64,000 nucleotides of DNA from Ehretia macrophylla (Eukaryota > Streptophyta > Magnoliopsida > Boraginales > Ehretiaceae): NCBI GenBank assembly GCA_037974665.1, contig CM075764.1:80871825-80935824 (forward strand), written 5' to 3'. Shown here piece after piece: positions 25,290 through 38,100 of this stretch. Made by a program: the position numbers and the translations under genes. How positions within the stretch are numbered: the stretch's first letter is position 1; each line of letters opens with the position of its first letter. The notes beneath the pieces were generated by a model. That model had not been told where the DNA came from. It worked only from the letters and a program-made list of their open reading frames with translations, and made no database searches.

Positions 25290-26800
25290 CTTACTTGCTG
25301 GACGGAACAAATCTGGATACTGCTGTTGCATCTGATCTCTCATCTCCTAAGTAGCTTCCTCAATGTTGTGATGATTCTGCAACACTTTGACCATCGCAAT
25401 CTTCTTCGACCTCAATTCCCGTTCCATCTAATCTAGAATACGAATCGGCCGCTCATCATAAGTCAGATTCTCACGAAGCTGTAACGACTCTGGCTTTATA
25501 ATATGAGAAGGATCTGGATTATATTTCCACAAATTAGACACGTGAAAGACATTGTGAACATTAGAGAAGTTCTCCGGTAAAGCCAACCGATATGTTAACT
25601 TGCCAACTTTACCAGTAATCTCAAACAACCCTACAAACCTCGGACTCAGCTTACCACCTTTACCATAACGAGCAAACCCTTTACGAGGAGACAATTTCAA
25701 GAAAACTCGGTCCCCGACTACAAACTCCAAATCCTGACGGCGCTTATCAGCATAACTCTTATATCTACTCTACGCTGTCAGCATCCTCTGCCTGATCAGC
25801 TGAACATTCTCAATCTTATCTAGAAGCTCTGGCATGATAGTCGGATCAATAGCCTTCATCTCCCCTACTTCATCCTAATACAAAGGTGATTGGCACTTAC
25901 GGCTATAGAGAGCTGCAAAAGGTGTCATCCCAATAATCGTTTGATAACTATTGTTATAGGCAAACTCCGCAAGTGGTAGATGTTTCTCCAGTTCTTCCCG
26001 AAGTCCAGAACACAAGCCCTGAGCATATCCTCCAGAATCTGAATAGTCCTCTTAGACTGACCGTCGGTTTACGGATAATACGCTGTACTGAAGTTCAACT
26101 GAGTACCCAAAGTCTCTTGAAGTTTCTCCCACAATCGAGAAGTAAACCGAGGATCTCGATCTGAGATAATACTAGATGTAATTCCATGAAGTTTAACAAT
26201 CTGATCCAAATAAAGATCAGTCAACTTTGCAACTTCATCTCCCATCCTCATCGGAATAAAATGAGCTGTCTTCGTCAAACAGTCCAAAATAATCTAAACT
26301 GCATCGTTACCTCTCGGTGTTCTAGGCAAACTAGTGACGAAGTCCATCGTAATATGTTCCCATTTCCACTTTGGTATTGCCAACGGCTGAAGTAACCCTG
26401 TGGGTCGTTGATGTTCAGCCTTCACTCGCTGACAAGTCAAACATCTAAATACAATATGTGCAACCTCCCTTTTCATGTTGTTTCACCAATAATGTTGTTT
26501 CAAATCCCGATACATCTTGTTTCCACCTAGATGAATGGTGTACTTAGAATTATAAGCCTCCACCAGAATACCTCTCCTCAAACCTGGTTCATCGGGTACA
26601 CATACCCTGTTCTGAAACCGAAGAATACCATCTTCATGTAATTTGAAGTTAGACTGATCATTCGTGATCTGATCCTTGATCTTCTGAAGTATTGAGTCAA
26701 GTTGCTAAGCTTCTCTAATCTGAGACAACAATAAAGGTTGAATACTTAGATGTGAACACATCACCCCAACCTGAGTCAATTTCGGTCTCCAATAACTGAC
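25290..26800 (-). pseudogene. element C integrase and chromodomain-like tail
   Basis: Minus-strand integrase: CLTCQRVKAEHQRP (zinc-binding part), MDFVTSLPRTP, DCLTKTAHFIPM and [17 protein letters not shown] (catalytic Asp), then GDRVFLKLSPRKGFARYGK and NVHNVFHVSNLWKYNPDPSH (C-terminal part). The tail shows VLQNHHNIEEAT and EMRDQMQQQYPDLF, the chromodomain-like end. Stops replace Trp or Gln codons, for example near 26702, 26466, 26293, 26071, 25877, 25771, 25430 and 25348. An indel between 26070 and 25730 shifts frame. Inactive. Confidence 0.87.
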
Positions 26801-26815
26801 TTCCTCAAGAACCTC

Positions 26816-28262
26816 CTACTTTTTAACAGCCAAACAAGCAATATTCGCCTTATGACTAAGGGCATATGCTACAACATTTGCCTTCCCAGGCAGATAATTG
26901 ATAGAACAATTATAATTTCCGAGAAGTTCCATCCACCTTCGCTGTTGCATATTCAACTCCTTTTGTGAGAACAAGTACTTCAGACTTTTACGATCAATGA
27001 AAATCTCGAACTTACTACCCCACAAATAATGACACCACTTTTTCAGTGCGAATACAACTGCCGCCAACTCAAGATCATGAGTCAGATAGTTCACCTCATA
27101 CGACTTCAACTTTCTAGAAGCATAGGCAATAACCCAGCCATTCTGCATAAGTACACAACCCAAGCCCTCGTTGGATGCATCGCTATAGATAACCATATTA
27201 TCGGTTCCCTCTGGTAGAGCAAGCACTGGAGTGGTAGTCAATCTCTTTTTTAACTCCTGAAACGCACTCTCATATTTCTCATCCCACGTATAGCTGGTTC
27301 GTTTCTGAGTTAACTTAGAAAGTGGCCCTGCAATCTTAGAAAAGTCCTTCACAAACCTACGGTAATAACCCGCCAAGCCAAGGAAGCTACGAACTTCCGA
27401 AACATTCTCTAGCCGTTTCCAAGACATTACCACTTCAATCTTAGTGGGGTCTATAGAAATACCACTCTGAGTAATCACATGACCAAGAAAAGATATTCGT
27501 TGCAGCCAGAACTCACATTTGCTAAACTTCACAAACAACTGATGCTCCTGCAGCTTCTGTAGGACAAGTCGTAGATGTTGCTCGTGCTCCGATTCAGTCT
27601 TAGAATAAACCAAGATATCATCAATAAAGATTACCATGAACAGGTCCAAGTACGGCTGAAAGACCCGATGCATAAGATCCATGAATGCTGCCGGTGCATT
27701 AGTTAGTCCAAAGGGCATAACTACAAATTCATAATGCCCGTACCGAGTCCTGATAGTAGACTTTGGAACATCCTCCGTACGGATCCGAAACTGATAATAC
27801 CCCTGCCTCAAGTCAAATTTAGAGTAGATTTTGGCTCCCTGAAGTTGATCAAACAACTCGTCAATCAGTGGTAAAGGATACTTGTTCTTGATGGTCTCTT
27901 GATTCAAACCACGATAATCGATACATAATCTCAAGGTACCATCCTTCTTCTTCACAAATAAAAACAAATGCTCCCCATGGCGAAGAACTCTGTTGAATGA
28001 AACCTTTCTCCAATAACTCCTGCAGCTGGGTTTCCAGGTCCTTAAGCTCAGCTGGTGCCATCCGGTATGCTAATTTAGAAATAGGTTGAGTACCGGGAAT
28101 CAGATTAATCACAAACTCAACATCTCTCTCTGGCAGCAATCCTGGCAACTCCTCGGGAAATACATTGGGATATTCCCGAATTATGGGAACTTCCTCCAAC
28201 TTAAGCTGATCAGATAGCTTGTTGATCAAATAAGCTAGATAACCCGAATACCCCTTACTCAC
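26816..28262 (-). pseudogene. element C reverse transcriptase and RNase H
   Basis: The longest intact stretch of the element is a 383-residue frame at 27967-26816. It has [44 protein letters not shown] and the catalytic [11 protein letters not shown], then RNase H with [16 protein letters not shown] and [15 protein letters not shown]. The usual TDHKSL of RNase H reads IDRKSL. Upstream, 28262-27990 gives GYSGYLAYLINK and EFVINLIPGT, in another frame because of one indel near 27985. Confidence 0.9.
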
Positions 28263-28310
28263 CAGCTTAATAGCTTTAGTTGATGAGATAATAAAACTCG
28301 TCTTAGCATC

Positions 28311-28720
28311 CTAGTTCCCTGCTATCTCAACCACTGGCTGATCTGGCAACCAAAACTGTACTACCTTTCTTCTACAGTTTAACTGGGCATCATACTTAGA
28401 AAGCCAGTCTATACCCAAGATAACATTATACCCCCGGATAGGAAATAAGATAAGGTCCGAAGGAAAATCCTGACCCTTAACATGTATTTTATAGTCTTTA
28501 CATATTAAGCTAGTCACATATTTATCAGTCAAAGAAGTACTAATCTTGACCACATAAGGCAATATTTCAGGTTACATGTTAACATATTGCACACAAGTAG
28601 GTGTAATGAAAGAATACGTAGCACCAGAATCAATCAACACTTTAACAAGTTGATCGAGTATAAGGAAGTTACTTTCCATAACTGCCGCTACCTCAGGTGC
28701 TTCCTCCAAATCTACTACGT
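28311..28720 (-). pseudogene. element C aspartic protease
   Basis: Active-site triad in VLIDSGATYSFI (about 28645-28610), then DLILFPIRGYNVILGIDWL. A stop near 28569 separates the two halves, and another lies near 28312. Reading order and spacing match element A. Confidence 0.85.
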
Positions 28721-29977
28721 AGGCCCGAGCTTGAACCCGCTGCTGCTGAGGTGCACCACCGGTAGGTCGACCTTGATAACCCTGAGTCGCTGGCTGACCC
28801 TCAGACCTCTGAAATCTAGGACAATCCCTTGCCCTGTGTTGGTTGCTACCGCAACCTAAACATGTTTCTGTTTTCACCCTATAGTCGGCCTCCAAATGGC
28901 CCTAACGTTTACAGTAAGCACACTGCGGTGACGAAGCACTAACATTGCCCTTAGAAGACCCAGAAGCTGAAAAAGTAGCTGTACCAGCCTGCTGTTGAGG
29001 TCTCGCAACGCTAGGCCTATATTGACCCTGAGACTAGGCCAACATGTACTGTGACTGAGCCTGGTAGGACCCCTGTTGAAACTGGGGCCTATAAAATCCC
29101 TGCTAACCCTGAGGTCTAAAAGAGCACTGCTGTACTGGTAGCCTGTACACAACCTATTGCACTGGAGGCCTATATACACCTTGCTGACCTTGCGGCTGAA
29201 ATGGCCTCTTACTAGGTTGACTAGGACCAATCTGCTCCCCTTTTCTCTTCTCTAACCTAGAAGCCGCATCAAAGGCCTCTGAAAACACATCATACTGAAT
29301 TAGGGCCATTGCATCCTGAATCTCTGGCCTTAATCCCAAAACAAACCTTCGTCTTACGCTCCTGATCTGTTACAAATTCCGGTGCATACCGAGATAGCTT
29401 GGTAAAATTGGCCTCGTACTGGGTCAGTGTAGCATCACCCTGAACCATAGATAAGAACTCCGCCTCTCTTCATTCCCGCGCAATCCTCGGGACATACTTA
29501 GCCCGGAATGCCCTAAGAAAGGTATCTCAAACATAAGGAGTACCTTGTACCTCCCAACCAGATTTCACTGTACGCCACCAATCTTCAGCCTCATCATCAA
29601 ATAAATAAACTGCAAATGTAACTTTCCTCTCATCAGTGTAATCCAAAGGATCAAATATCTTCACAATTTTGTTAATCCAAGCCTCTGCCTTTCTATTATC
29701 TGGCTCGCCCTGGAATCTCGATGGATAGTAACCTAGAAATTCCTTTAATGTACTACGCCCATGACAACCCCCCTGTGTGTTCAACATTTTTGAGTTTGCA
29801 TAGCCTATGCCTGAGCAGCCTGCCCGCCAATATCTGTGCCTGACCTACTATGACCTCGGTTATATGGTCCATAGCCACTGCTAGACGGTCATACCCTTAA
29901 TCTCTGCCTGGTGCTGCCTGACCTGGTGCCTTATCATTACCTTGGGGCCTACCCCGTGTTCTCGGTCGCCCAGCCAT
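28721..29977 (-). pseudogene. element C gag with zinc knuckle
   Basis: The likely start at 29977 gives MAGRPRTRGRPQG, a basic AT-hook-like head. The gag core follows (FLGYYPSRFQGEP, AWINKIVKIFDPLDY, DEAEDWW), with a Trp-to-stop change near 29525 and a frameshift before 29339. A complete zinc knuckle CLGCGSNQHRARDC (28862-28821, CX2CX4HX4C) would bind element RNA. The knuckle is intact here and decayed in element A. Confidence 0.85.
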
Positions 29978-30243
29978 TCTACTACCAAAAAGTTAGCATA
30001 GGTTATAACATATAGACAGTTTATAGCACATAGGCAACAAAACTCACGTAAAGCACATAAATCACTTAAGTACTAATCACATAAACAAATTGATCACATA
30101 ATCATATAATTCACTTAATCACCTAATCACTTAATCACTTAGTCATATTATCACATATTTCACTTTTCTTTCACTTCTTGCATAATCTTATGCCAAGACC
30201 ATTACCCACATTCCGAGAATACCCCGGCTGACAACTAACATGC

Positions 30244-30255
30244 GATCTGATACCA
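30244..30255 (-). other. primer binding site of element C
   Basis: Minus strand TGGTATCAGATC, 5 nt after the 5' LTR. It differs from the initiator tRNA-Met form TGGTATCAGAGC in one base. Confidence 0.82.
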
Positions 30256-30260
30256 TTTAA

Positions 30261-32663
30261 TGTAACGCCTCAACTCGACCCCACCTACAATCAGTCAGGA
30301 CGTAACGGAATTTCGGCAGTATAACAATAGTAACAAGGACATCAGGGCTCTAAACCAACCCTTTAGAACTTCATACAACCAACTCCCAAGATCAACAACA
30401 ACTCCACAACCATGTTAACAACGTACAATGCAACCATATCCATATATTAAACATTCTTTCAACGATTTATCCATAAGTTATACGCCTTCGTTCCAACATT
30501 ATACATAGGCTATATCATACATTTGTAAAATAGATTATAAACCAATCTAGCAATCTAATCATGTTCAAAAGAAAGACTACTAAACTAGCATTATACAAGT
30601 CTTTATGTTTAAGTAAGTTATACAATACAACATATTACAAAAACTAGGACAAACTCATGGAAACGACTCCAACACATAAGACTGGTCCACATAAGGCACA
30701 TTCTCAGCCTCTTGAGGCACGTACCCGTAATCTAGTTCAGTAACACCTGCTTGCATTTCGAATGAGAGTGAACTTATATAAAACAAGCCCAGTGAGGAAT
30801 TCTATAGATCTTTTTGAAAACATTTACTTTACCCTTTAAGAAAATCATCCCACATACAACAATAATAACAACTTCATTAATATCAACTTTTCAATTCAGT
30901 CACATAAATGACCATTCAATTGTGAAATGATACACTAGTTGGTGTAGCTCCAAACGCCATCACGATCTCAACCATCTTCTTATAACTCCTATAACACACA
31001 CCCGAGGTACCTCATCTAGCACCTCCCTCCATGGCATATCCGTCCATGCGAGCTGGGGGTAGTCTATGATAGTCATGCCGTTATCAACCCGACAGTCCAA
31101 CGCTGCCTTTGAGGTGGTACACACTATCAAGACTCATGACAATAATAATAAACATTCATATTACGGAAGGACAACAAAAGTAGGTTGTCTATCTCCCGAC
31201 ATCATCAATCATCAATAAATTAACATCATTTCAATAACATAACATCAATTAATCAAATAAACAACTAACAACTAAGTTAGATGACAAAGTAGGCCACCTA
31301 ACTTAACATGTATTAAACCACACAACCAATCCCGAATCTAACCATCAACAACCCAAGATTCAACCACTCAAACACCACCCAAATAACCAAAGACAACATT
31401 TCAACATTCAAAGAAAGACTACACAAACTTCCAACAATCATAACTTACAATCTACTAATCCAATAACCTCCAAACCACTTTCTATCACTCACCCACTCAT
31501 GCAACTATATTAACCCCACTAGAGACCAACCAAAAGCCATCCAAAACAAGTCCAACAACCCTAATTTTGGCAATGCTCTTGGCTGATTTTTTTGGGATTT
31601 TGCTACAACATTCCAATCAAAAATTCGGCATTACAACATTGCTACCCCACAATTAACAAACTTTTAGAAGCCTCAACCAACCAATTTCAACCACTACAAC
31701 AACAATTATTCAACAATAAGCCAAATACTCAACTTTAATACCCGGAAAATAGAAATACATGCTACTACCGTTCAAAACTTATATAAACGCACATAAACGA
31801 TCCTTGGCATCTACTGAGCAACAATCTAACAACAATTTAACATTTCATCAGATAAAAATTCAATTATATGAAAATGACATAAAATAGCATTTTGAGATCT
31901 AAAAATTTTCTCTTACCTTTGATCTGAAACAAGGCTAGGAATGCGTGCAATAGGTGCCCAACAAGCGGAATCCAACTCGGTTTGAAAAGCTTTGGACAAA
32001 AACTAAGTTTTCTAAAAAAAATTTGCTTTGAAAACCTTTGAAATTTTAATCTCTTTTTCTCCCTCAAACTCTCAGCCTTGTGTGTGTGTTTGTGTGGTGT
32101 TTGCTTTGTTTTTAGTATGTGTTGACAACTAAATAGCCTAAGTCAACAAAATGCAAAAGGTCAAAGTTAGTTTTCTAGTCTTTTAATTAGTATTTTTTAG
32201 TCTTTTAATTGTTTTTCTTGACTATTTTGCTCACAAACATGCATTTAACACTTAGACTATTTTTAGGTAGTTTATTTTAGATGACAACAATTTTCATACG
32301 TATACATTAACACCCGACTCGGTTAAAAACTCAATTTTTGTAAAAGAATGTGTAAAAACCTTTAAAATTCCTAAGCCAATTTAAAATCCGTTTTAATCAG
32401 ACACGGGTCTACTAATATCCCAAGACTAGGTTTTAAGACGTTTAAAACACCCATGTAAAAATTTTAGCAGACGTGTGTTCAAAACACTATTCACAAAAAT
32501 CGACAATAAAATTTTTGGTGCCGATTTTGATAAAAATTTCATGAATGCATATTTAGCACATAATAGGAATATAAATCACAGAATTAGCACATTCTAACTC
32601 ATATAACACATAAACAGGTCAAAACATGCAATTCTATGCAAAGGTGAAATATGGGGTTTCACA
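30261..32663 (-). repeat. 5' LTR of element C
   Basis: Near-identical to the 3' LTR over its length. Donor-like CAAAG|GTAAGAG (GT 31916-31915) where the sister LTR has GTGAGAG. The acceptor-like AAGCAG|GTGTTACTG (AG 30748-30747) is kept. Confidence 0.9.
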
Positions 32664-34677
32664 AGCACATTTAGTGTTCTTAAGCTATATAAGTGCTAGA
32701 TATGCTTTGATAAACCTCGGTTGAGTTCCGGTTAGGGTACTTGTAGTACAACCTCACAAGTGGCAAATTGGAGTTTTGTAGTTAACATGGGTTAAAATGT
32801 GTTTTTGTGGAGTTTAGTTGTGCCATAAAGTGTCTAGGTTTGGGTAGTGAGATAGGATTTCCCGTCCCGTAGTTCGTTTGGATGTGGTAGCTTGTGAAAT
32901 GTTGGGAAATGAATAGTATTTTGGTTATATGATAAATGTGGCAAATATGTCTAGTATGTTAAGGGTTGTTAAGTGTTATTTTTATTGAATGTTTGTAAAT
33001 ACATTTTTATTGAATAGCAAGTGTTTAAATGAACTTGTGTGGCAAGTGTACTTAGTTAGAGTAATTCATGAATATGCTTATATATTGCTTATATTGTTTA
33101 TGTATTACTTGTTAAGGATTGAGTAAATATGCTTATATCTTGTATAATGTTTATATTACTTGTATATTGTGTTGTATGGGTGAAGATATACTTAAGACTT
33201 GTAGCTGGGCTGCTGGAATGATTACTTGGATGGTATGTTTAGCCAGAGTATATAAAGGTGGCTTCTGCTAAAGATGGAATTCTAATAGATATTGTATGCC
33301 AAATAAGTAAAGTTATAAGTTAGCTAACCTAGCTAAATAATTAATGAATGTTGTAGTTAAATAGTAATTGAAGTAATGCTTGCTCATAGGTTCAAGGTGA
33401 CTGGAAATGATGTGATCCAAACTTATATCTTGGAGCTCCGTAGAGGTGTGGGAGTTTTCATCTTTATGTGCATAATAGTTTATTTTCTTGTACATAGATT
33501 ATGGATTTAATATAATTGTTAAAGTAATGTGCACTTATTGTCTATATATTGTGTGTGAGGGCAACCTATTTTGTTGTCCCTCGATCATGTGTTTATTGGT
33601 TTATCTTATTGTTATCATTTTGAGTGCATTGCATCGTGGTTGCGCAACCATTTGGGCATGGTAGTGTCGTGGAAACTGGGTGGCATCGGGCTTGCTGGTC
33701 TACCTCGGCTACCATGGTTGCCCAGTCCCTCTCTCGCTTGGGATGCCGCCTAGGGAGAGTTGGGTCGTAGGATTTCGGGGTACATCTGGAGTATACCCAA
33801 CTTGGAGTTATAAGGGGATGCCAGCTTATCGTTATCAGTGACATTATTCTTCTGGATTTCTGTTCGTGGTTCATGGATCGTGGTACAAGAATTGGATTAA
33901 TCAGAGTCATCAAAATATATCATTTTTTAATGTGTGGTAACTTGTTGTTTCAATTGTTCTTTGGTTGTTAAATGCTTTATTTGTATTAACTGCTGCATTG
34001 CACGCCCCGGTAGACTTTATCCCTCACTGAGCGATTGTGATTTCTCATACTCACTAAACATGTTTCAAGTGGTGCAGTTGGAGGAGTTGCCTTGATTGCT
34101 GTGTGTTATTGCTTGAGATTGGAGTGTTTGCCTGCTAAACTGTGGAAGAAATTGTTTGTATTATGTTATTTTATATTTTGTGCCTATGGGCTTGTACATA
34201 TTTGGAGTTGTTGAAGAATTGTAATAGTTAGGGTAATGTATGACTTAAATGGTAGTAGATTGTAATAGTTTATCTTTACCTTCCTTTATGTTGTTTGCTT
34301 GTGTGTTAATGAAAGTTAATAGTTGTTTGGCTTTAGTTTATAAGAAAGTCTAATGGTTAATATAGAGTGGTGTGATAAGCGGATTAAAAGAGATAGGGTT
34401 TCAAGGATTGTTAAATGCATGCTTGGGTGTATTTTCTATGTCTTGCTTAAGGCTCGGTCGATCTTGAAGCTGGGATATGGTTAGAGCTGGAGTTGTTGGA
34501 GTTAAAGTTTATTTGTATTGTGGCTTATATTATGTTTACAGGTTTCTAGAATGTCCACGGTACAGGGGAGACTCTATCTGTTTTCCGCAAAATTTTGTGA
34601 CCAGGTTGGAATTGGGTTGAGAATAGCATGGTTATTAGAGCCTCCGGTCTCGTGAAGAATCGGGGCATTACACTGTG

Positions 34678-35190
34678 TGCTTTGTACTTGAGGTAGCTGT
34701 GTTTCTTGCTGTTTATGTGAAGACTTTGCTTGTATTACTTTATATCCTATTTTGGAGCCTATGGGCTCATGTTTATATTTGTGTATATATAAGCTTCAAA
34801 GTTGGTTGGAGGTAGTATGAGAGATGAAACTATGACTTGTAATAACTTATCTTTCTGCTTCTAGTTTTGTTGCATGCCTTGGTGTGATGCAATGGTTAAT
34901 TGGTTGGCTTAAATTCTTAGGAATGTTTAATTGCTAACATAGAGTGGTATGATAAGCGAATGAAAGATAAGATTCTATGACTGTTGCTTGCATGTATTTA
35001 TATTGTCTGGTTTTGCTTAAGGCTTGGATGGCCTTGAAGTTAGGAATTAGTTAGAATTGGAGTTCTAGTATGTTCTGTGGCCTTATTGAATGTTTTCAGG
35101 TTTTCGAAATATCCACGGTACAGAGGTGACTCTGTCCGTTTGTCGGGTATAGACTTAACCTTTAGTGTGGGGTTGCGTCGGGGCATGACA
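34678..35190 (+). repeat. 3' LTR of element A, second part
   Basis: Continues the A LTR after solo LTR B with TGCTTTGTACTTGAGG. It carries the conserved AGCCTATGGGCTCATG inverted repeat near 34757, the terminal box GGTGACTCTGTCCGTTTG, and the end GGGGCATGACA. Confidence 0.9.
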
Positions 35191-35195
35191 TAATA

Positions 35196-38100
35196 GGACC
35201 ACGATAGTCACGGGAGCACCGGCAAGCCCTATGCCTCCCGACATTCGTGACAGCTATCGTGGCTGAGGTTGCAACCCCCAAGTAGCACACAAGCATGCAC
35301 AAGTTGTCACATAACACACAGCTGATAGGAAAGATCACACAATTTAATAACACGTATATGGGGTACAAAAGAAGAGGCGCCCAATCAAGTACGTGTAACA
35401 ATCAAATATATTTACTTTCTAATAACTTGAATAATCCAGCTAATAGTATTTTGAGAGAATTGGTTGTAAAGGTAGATATCGTGATTAACTCATTGTTGTC
35501 ACTAAAAATGTCCGGTCGGTATTATTCCAATTGATAATAGGTAGAAGATTTGAATATCAAGATAGATGAGTTGACAGTTTAAATGTCAAGGTAGATAACT
35601 TTTAGGTAAACCCTAGTTAATTAGTCATATTATTTTAACTTATATTTTCTTACCTTCAAAATTAAATCCTTAAATTGTCTACACACATGTAGCCATCTTC
35701 TAAGAGCTAACAGAATTGACTAAGTGCCAACAAAATTAAGTGGCTTTCCTAGCTTGTGAAAAGAGGAATAGTAAGTTTAAAAGTACTTAGGTTATATAAT
35801 ATTAATTCCTACATTATTAGACTTATTAGAAGTAATTCCTTAAAACCTTAACTAGTTGAGTAATTCAATTAAAGTAGGCTATGTAATTATTTATCCTAAC
35901 TTTTGTATTGCTCCTACTTAATATACCAATAACAATTCATGGGGCGATCTACTGCTCAAACATAGAAAGTCTCTACGTATTAGCAGTAGGTGGTTAAAGA
36001 ATACATTTTTACATATTAAACAATCTGTTAGTAAACCTTTATATATATAAAGCAGCTTTCTATTTGGTACACATATAAGTTAACTTAGTAAAATGTAAGT
36101 AGAATAAATAACAATAGTTCCTCATATAATACCTATATAATCTTGCATAAGAAAGTAAAGTTAGCAATGCTCTTTATTTTAAATGCCCGCACTTCAACTA
36201 AATAATCAAATTTACATGTCATACTCTTCACATATATCATAAAACCAATTGCCACACATATAGTTCATTACACATATCATCATATAATCTAAACCATAAT
36301 GCTTTTAAACGGAAGAAGACTCGCACAATTAATTCCACATATACAATTTAGATGATAAAAGGTTAACAATGCATTTTAAAATAGAAGCCCGCACATTCAT
36401 CTCAAGTCATTCTTAATTCTCATATAAACTAAACATCAACTAAGCATAATTAAATCAAAAGAAATCAGCCATGCATTTAAAGAAAAACCCGCACCTGGTC
36501 GTGAATTTGAATTGCTAAGAAGATTCTAAAAGCTAGTGAGATTTGATTTGTTGTGCTTTAGAATCCTGAAATGCTGCAGCTCTTTATACTACTTCGGGTT
36601 TGCTCTAATTGGTCCGTGGCTTATGACTAAGCTTAGCTATTGTGTTTTGTTGGCAACATGGAAGCATTACTAGGTCATCTTATAATCTACTTCTAATAAC
36701 TAGCTATCATGAAGCAAGCTCCTGCGTGTTTTACTTCCGACGTCCAGCGGTGCATGCAAGGAGTCCATGCGGCTAGATGATGAACTGATTCACAGCTTGT
36801 TCCTTAAATTAAATTGACAACACCATTAGTCTAATCTAGGTAGTCATGATGAGTTTCTCAACCAAATGGCTATCCACGATTTTCCTTGGTGTCGTGCAAG
36901 TTCCTAGATGCTAAGCCAAGACTCTTGTAAATGTGTAACTAATGTGACTAGGAGAAGAAAGATTGCAGCAGCTCAAGCAGACTGGTGATCGGGCAAAGCT
37001 AGACTGAAATTACTTAGGCAATGATTATGGTGAAACTTGTCCTTATTAAGCTGGCTGCTCATTTTAGTAATTTGAAGATGGACGTCATGCTAATTTATCA
37101 AACTAGTAGGCGATCCTTTGGTAAACAATTGCTACTCGACGGGAATTTGCACCATGCTTCGATCTTCATGTGCGTGTAGTGGTGAAATCGGGTGGCTATT
37201 GCTTAATGAGTTTAAGACTTAATTAGTAAGAATAACAAAACTCTAATAAGAACCAATGTTAATTGGTTAACTTAATAAAATGTTTTAAGAAATGCTTAAA
37301 CCAAAATATTAAAACCTTTTATGACCTAAGCTTAAATGATAGTGAGAATAGTAGTGGTGAAGTCTAATGTGGTCATGTAGACAAATCAAATAGCTAAGTA
37401 TCAACTAATTAAATGGTTAAAGAATCAGATCAAACTTAAGTGCCATGCTAAAATTCTTTTATCTTTTCTTAGCTAGCTATATTATTCCTAACACTTAAGA
37501 AAAGAACAAAATATTTCAATTTATTTTTCTAGCTAGCTTAGTATCCTCATAACTAAAACTCCAACTATATTAACTTAAACAATTATTTGAGTAAGGTTAC
37601 ACTTCGCTCTAAACTTAATCTAACATATTAACCCAGATCTAACACTCCAAGTCTTTTCATTTCTTAAGTTAATATTTATAATCTCCAATTGTTTAATATA
37701 TCCACTAATAAAACTTCTCTAATTAGCTTTCAGTAACCAACCCTCATTTGCCAATCTAAAGTTAAACAGACCTAATCACTATCCATATATATTTCTAAGA
37801 TTATAAAAACTATGTTATTTCCTAGTAAAGCCCAATTAACCCTTTCATTTAATAAATTACAATAAATAACACTTTGATTATTAACCTAACTCTCCTAGCT
37901 ACCAATAATTAAGCAACAATGAAAAATGAAAAATCACCCTAACTATTTTTAATATAACAGTAGACACCAGTCCTATTGGTAGGAGGCTTATCCTTAGGCT
38001 AAACTACTATGCCACTTGAAATAGTAATTCAATAAAAAATGATAATCAATAGCTCTATACCAATGTCCATTCTACAGTCTGTAAGCATCCTCAAGATATA

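Larger units (their letters stand above)
22869..32663 (-). mobile_element. Ty3/gypsy retrotransposon C (Tekay/Del-like chromovirus), degenerate
   Basis: A full 9.8 kb element on the minus strand, inserted in solo LTR B. LTRs at 32663-30261 (5') and 25253-22869 (3') are nearly the same length (2403 and 2385 bp). Flanks AACAC (22864-22868) and AGCAC (32664-32668) are a duplication with one change. Primer site, gag, protease, RT-RNase H, integrase, chromodomain-like tail and polypurine tract are all recognisable. It is the deepest and probably youngest insertion in the nest, but its coding part is broken by stops and a few indels. Confidence 0.92.
21906..34672 (+). mobile_element. solo LTR B, split by element C
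   Basis: Parts 21906-22868 and 32669-34672 make an LTR of about 2.97 kb, starting TGTGACGCCCGAG and ending CGGGGCATTACA. Flanks CTATG (21901-21905) and CTGTG (34673-34677) are a 5 bp duplication with one change. No interior is present, so it is a solo LTR. It is related to the A LTR but distinct. Donor-like TTG|GTGCGGG (GT 22476-22477), palindrome GGTTGCGCAACC (33638-33649), box CACGCCCCGGTAGACTTTAT near 34000, acceptor-like GTTTCAAG (AG 34068-34069). Confidence 0.85.
12455..35190 (+). mobile_element. Ty3/gypsy retrotransposon A (Tekay/Del-like chromovirus), degenerate
   Basis: LTRs at 12455-14951 and 19929-35190 (the latter split by B and C) enclose a 5 kb interior with primer site, gag, pol in the gypsy order protease-RT-RNase H-integrase, a chromodomain-like tail and a polypurine tract. 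Flanking 5 bp are GAATA (12450-12454) and TAATA (35191-35195), a duplication with one change. Without the insert the 3' LTR is about 2490 bp against 2497 bp for the 5' LTR. The domain order, long LTRs and tail fit the Tekay/Del clade. It is inactive because of many stops and frameshifts. Confidence 0.9.

Noticed and set aside
31864-32067. 67-codon minus frame in the C 5' LTR
   Set aside because: Lies in an LTR leader. The frame is not kept in the sister LTR at 24490-24690.
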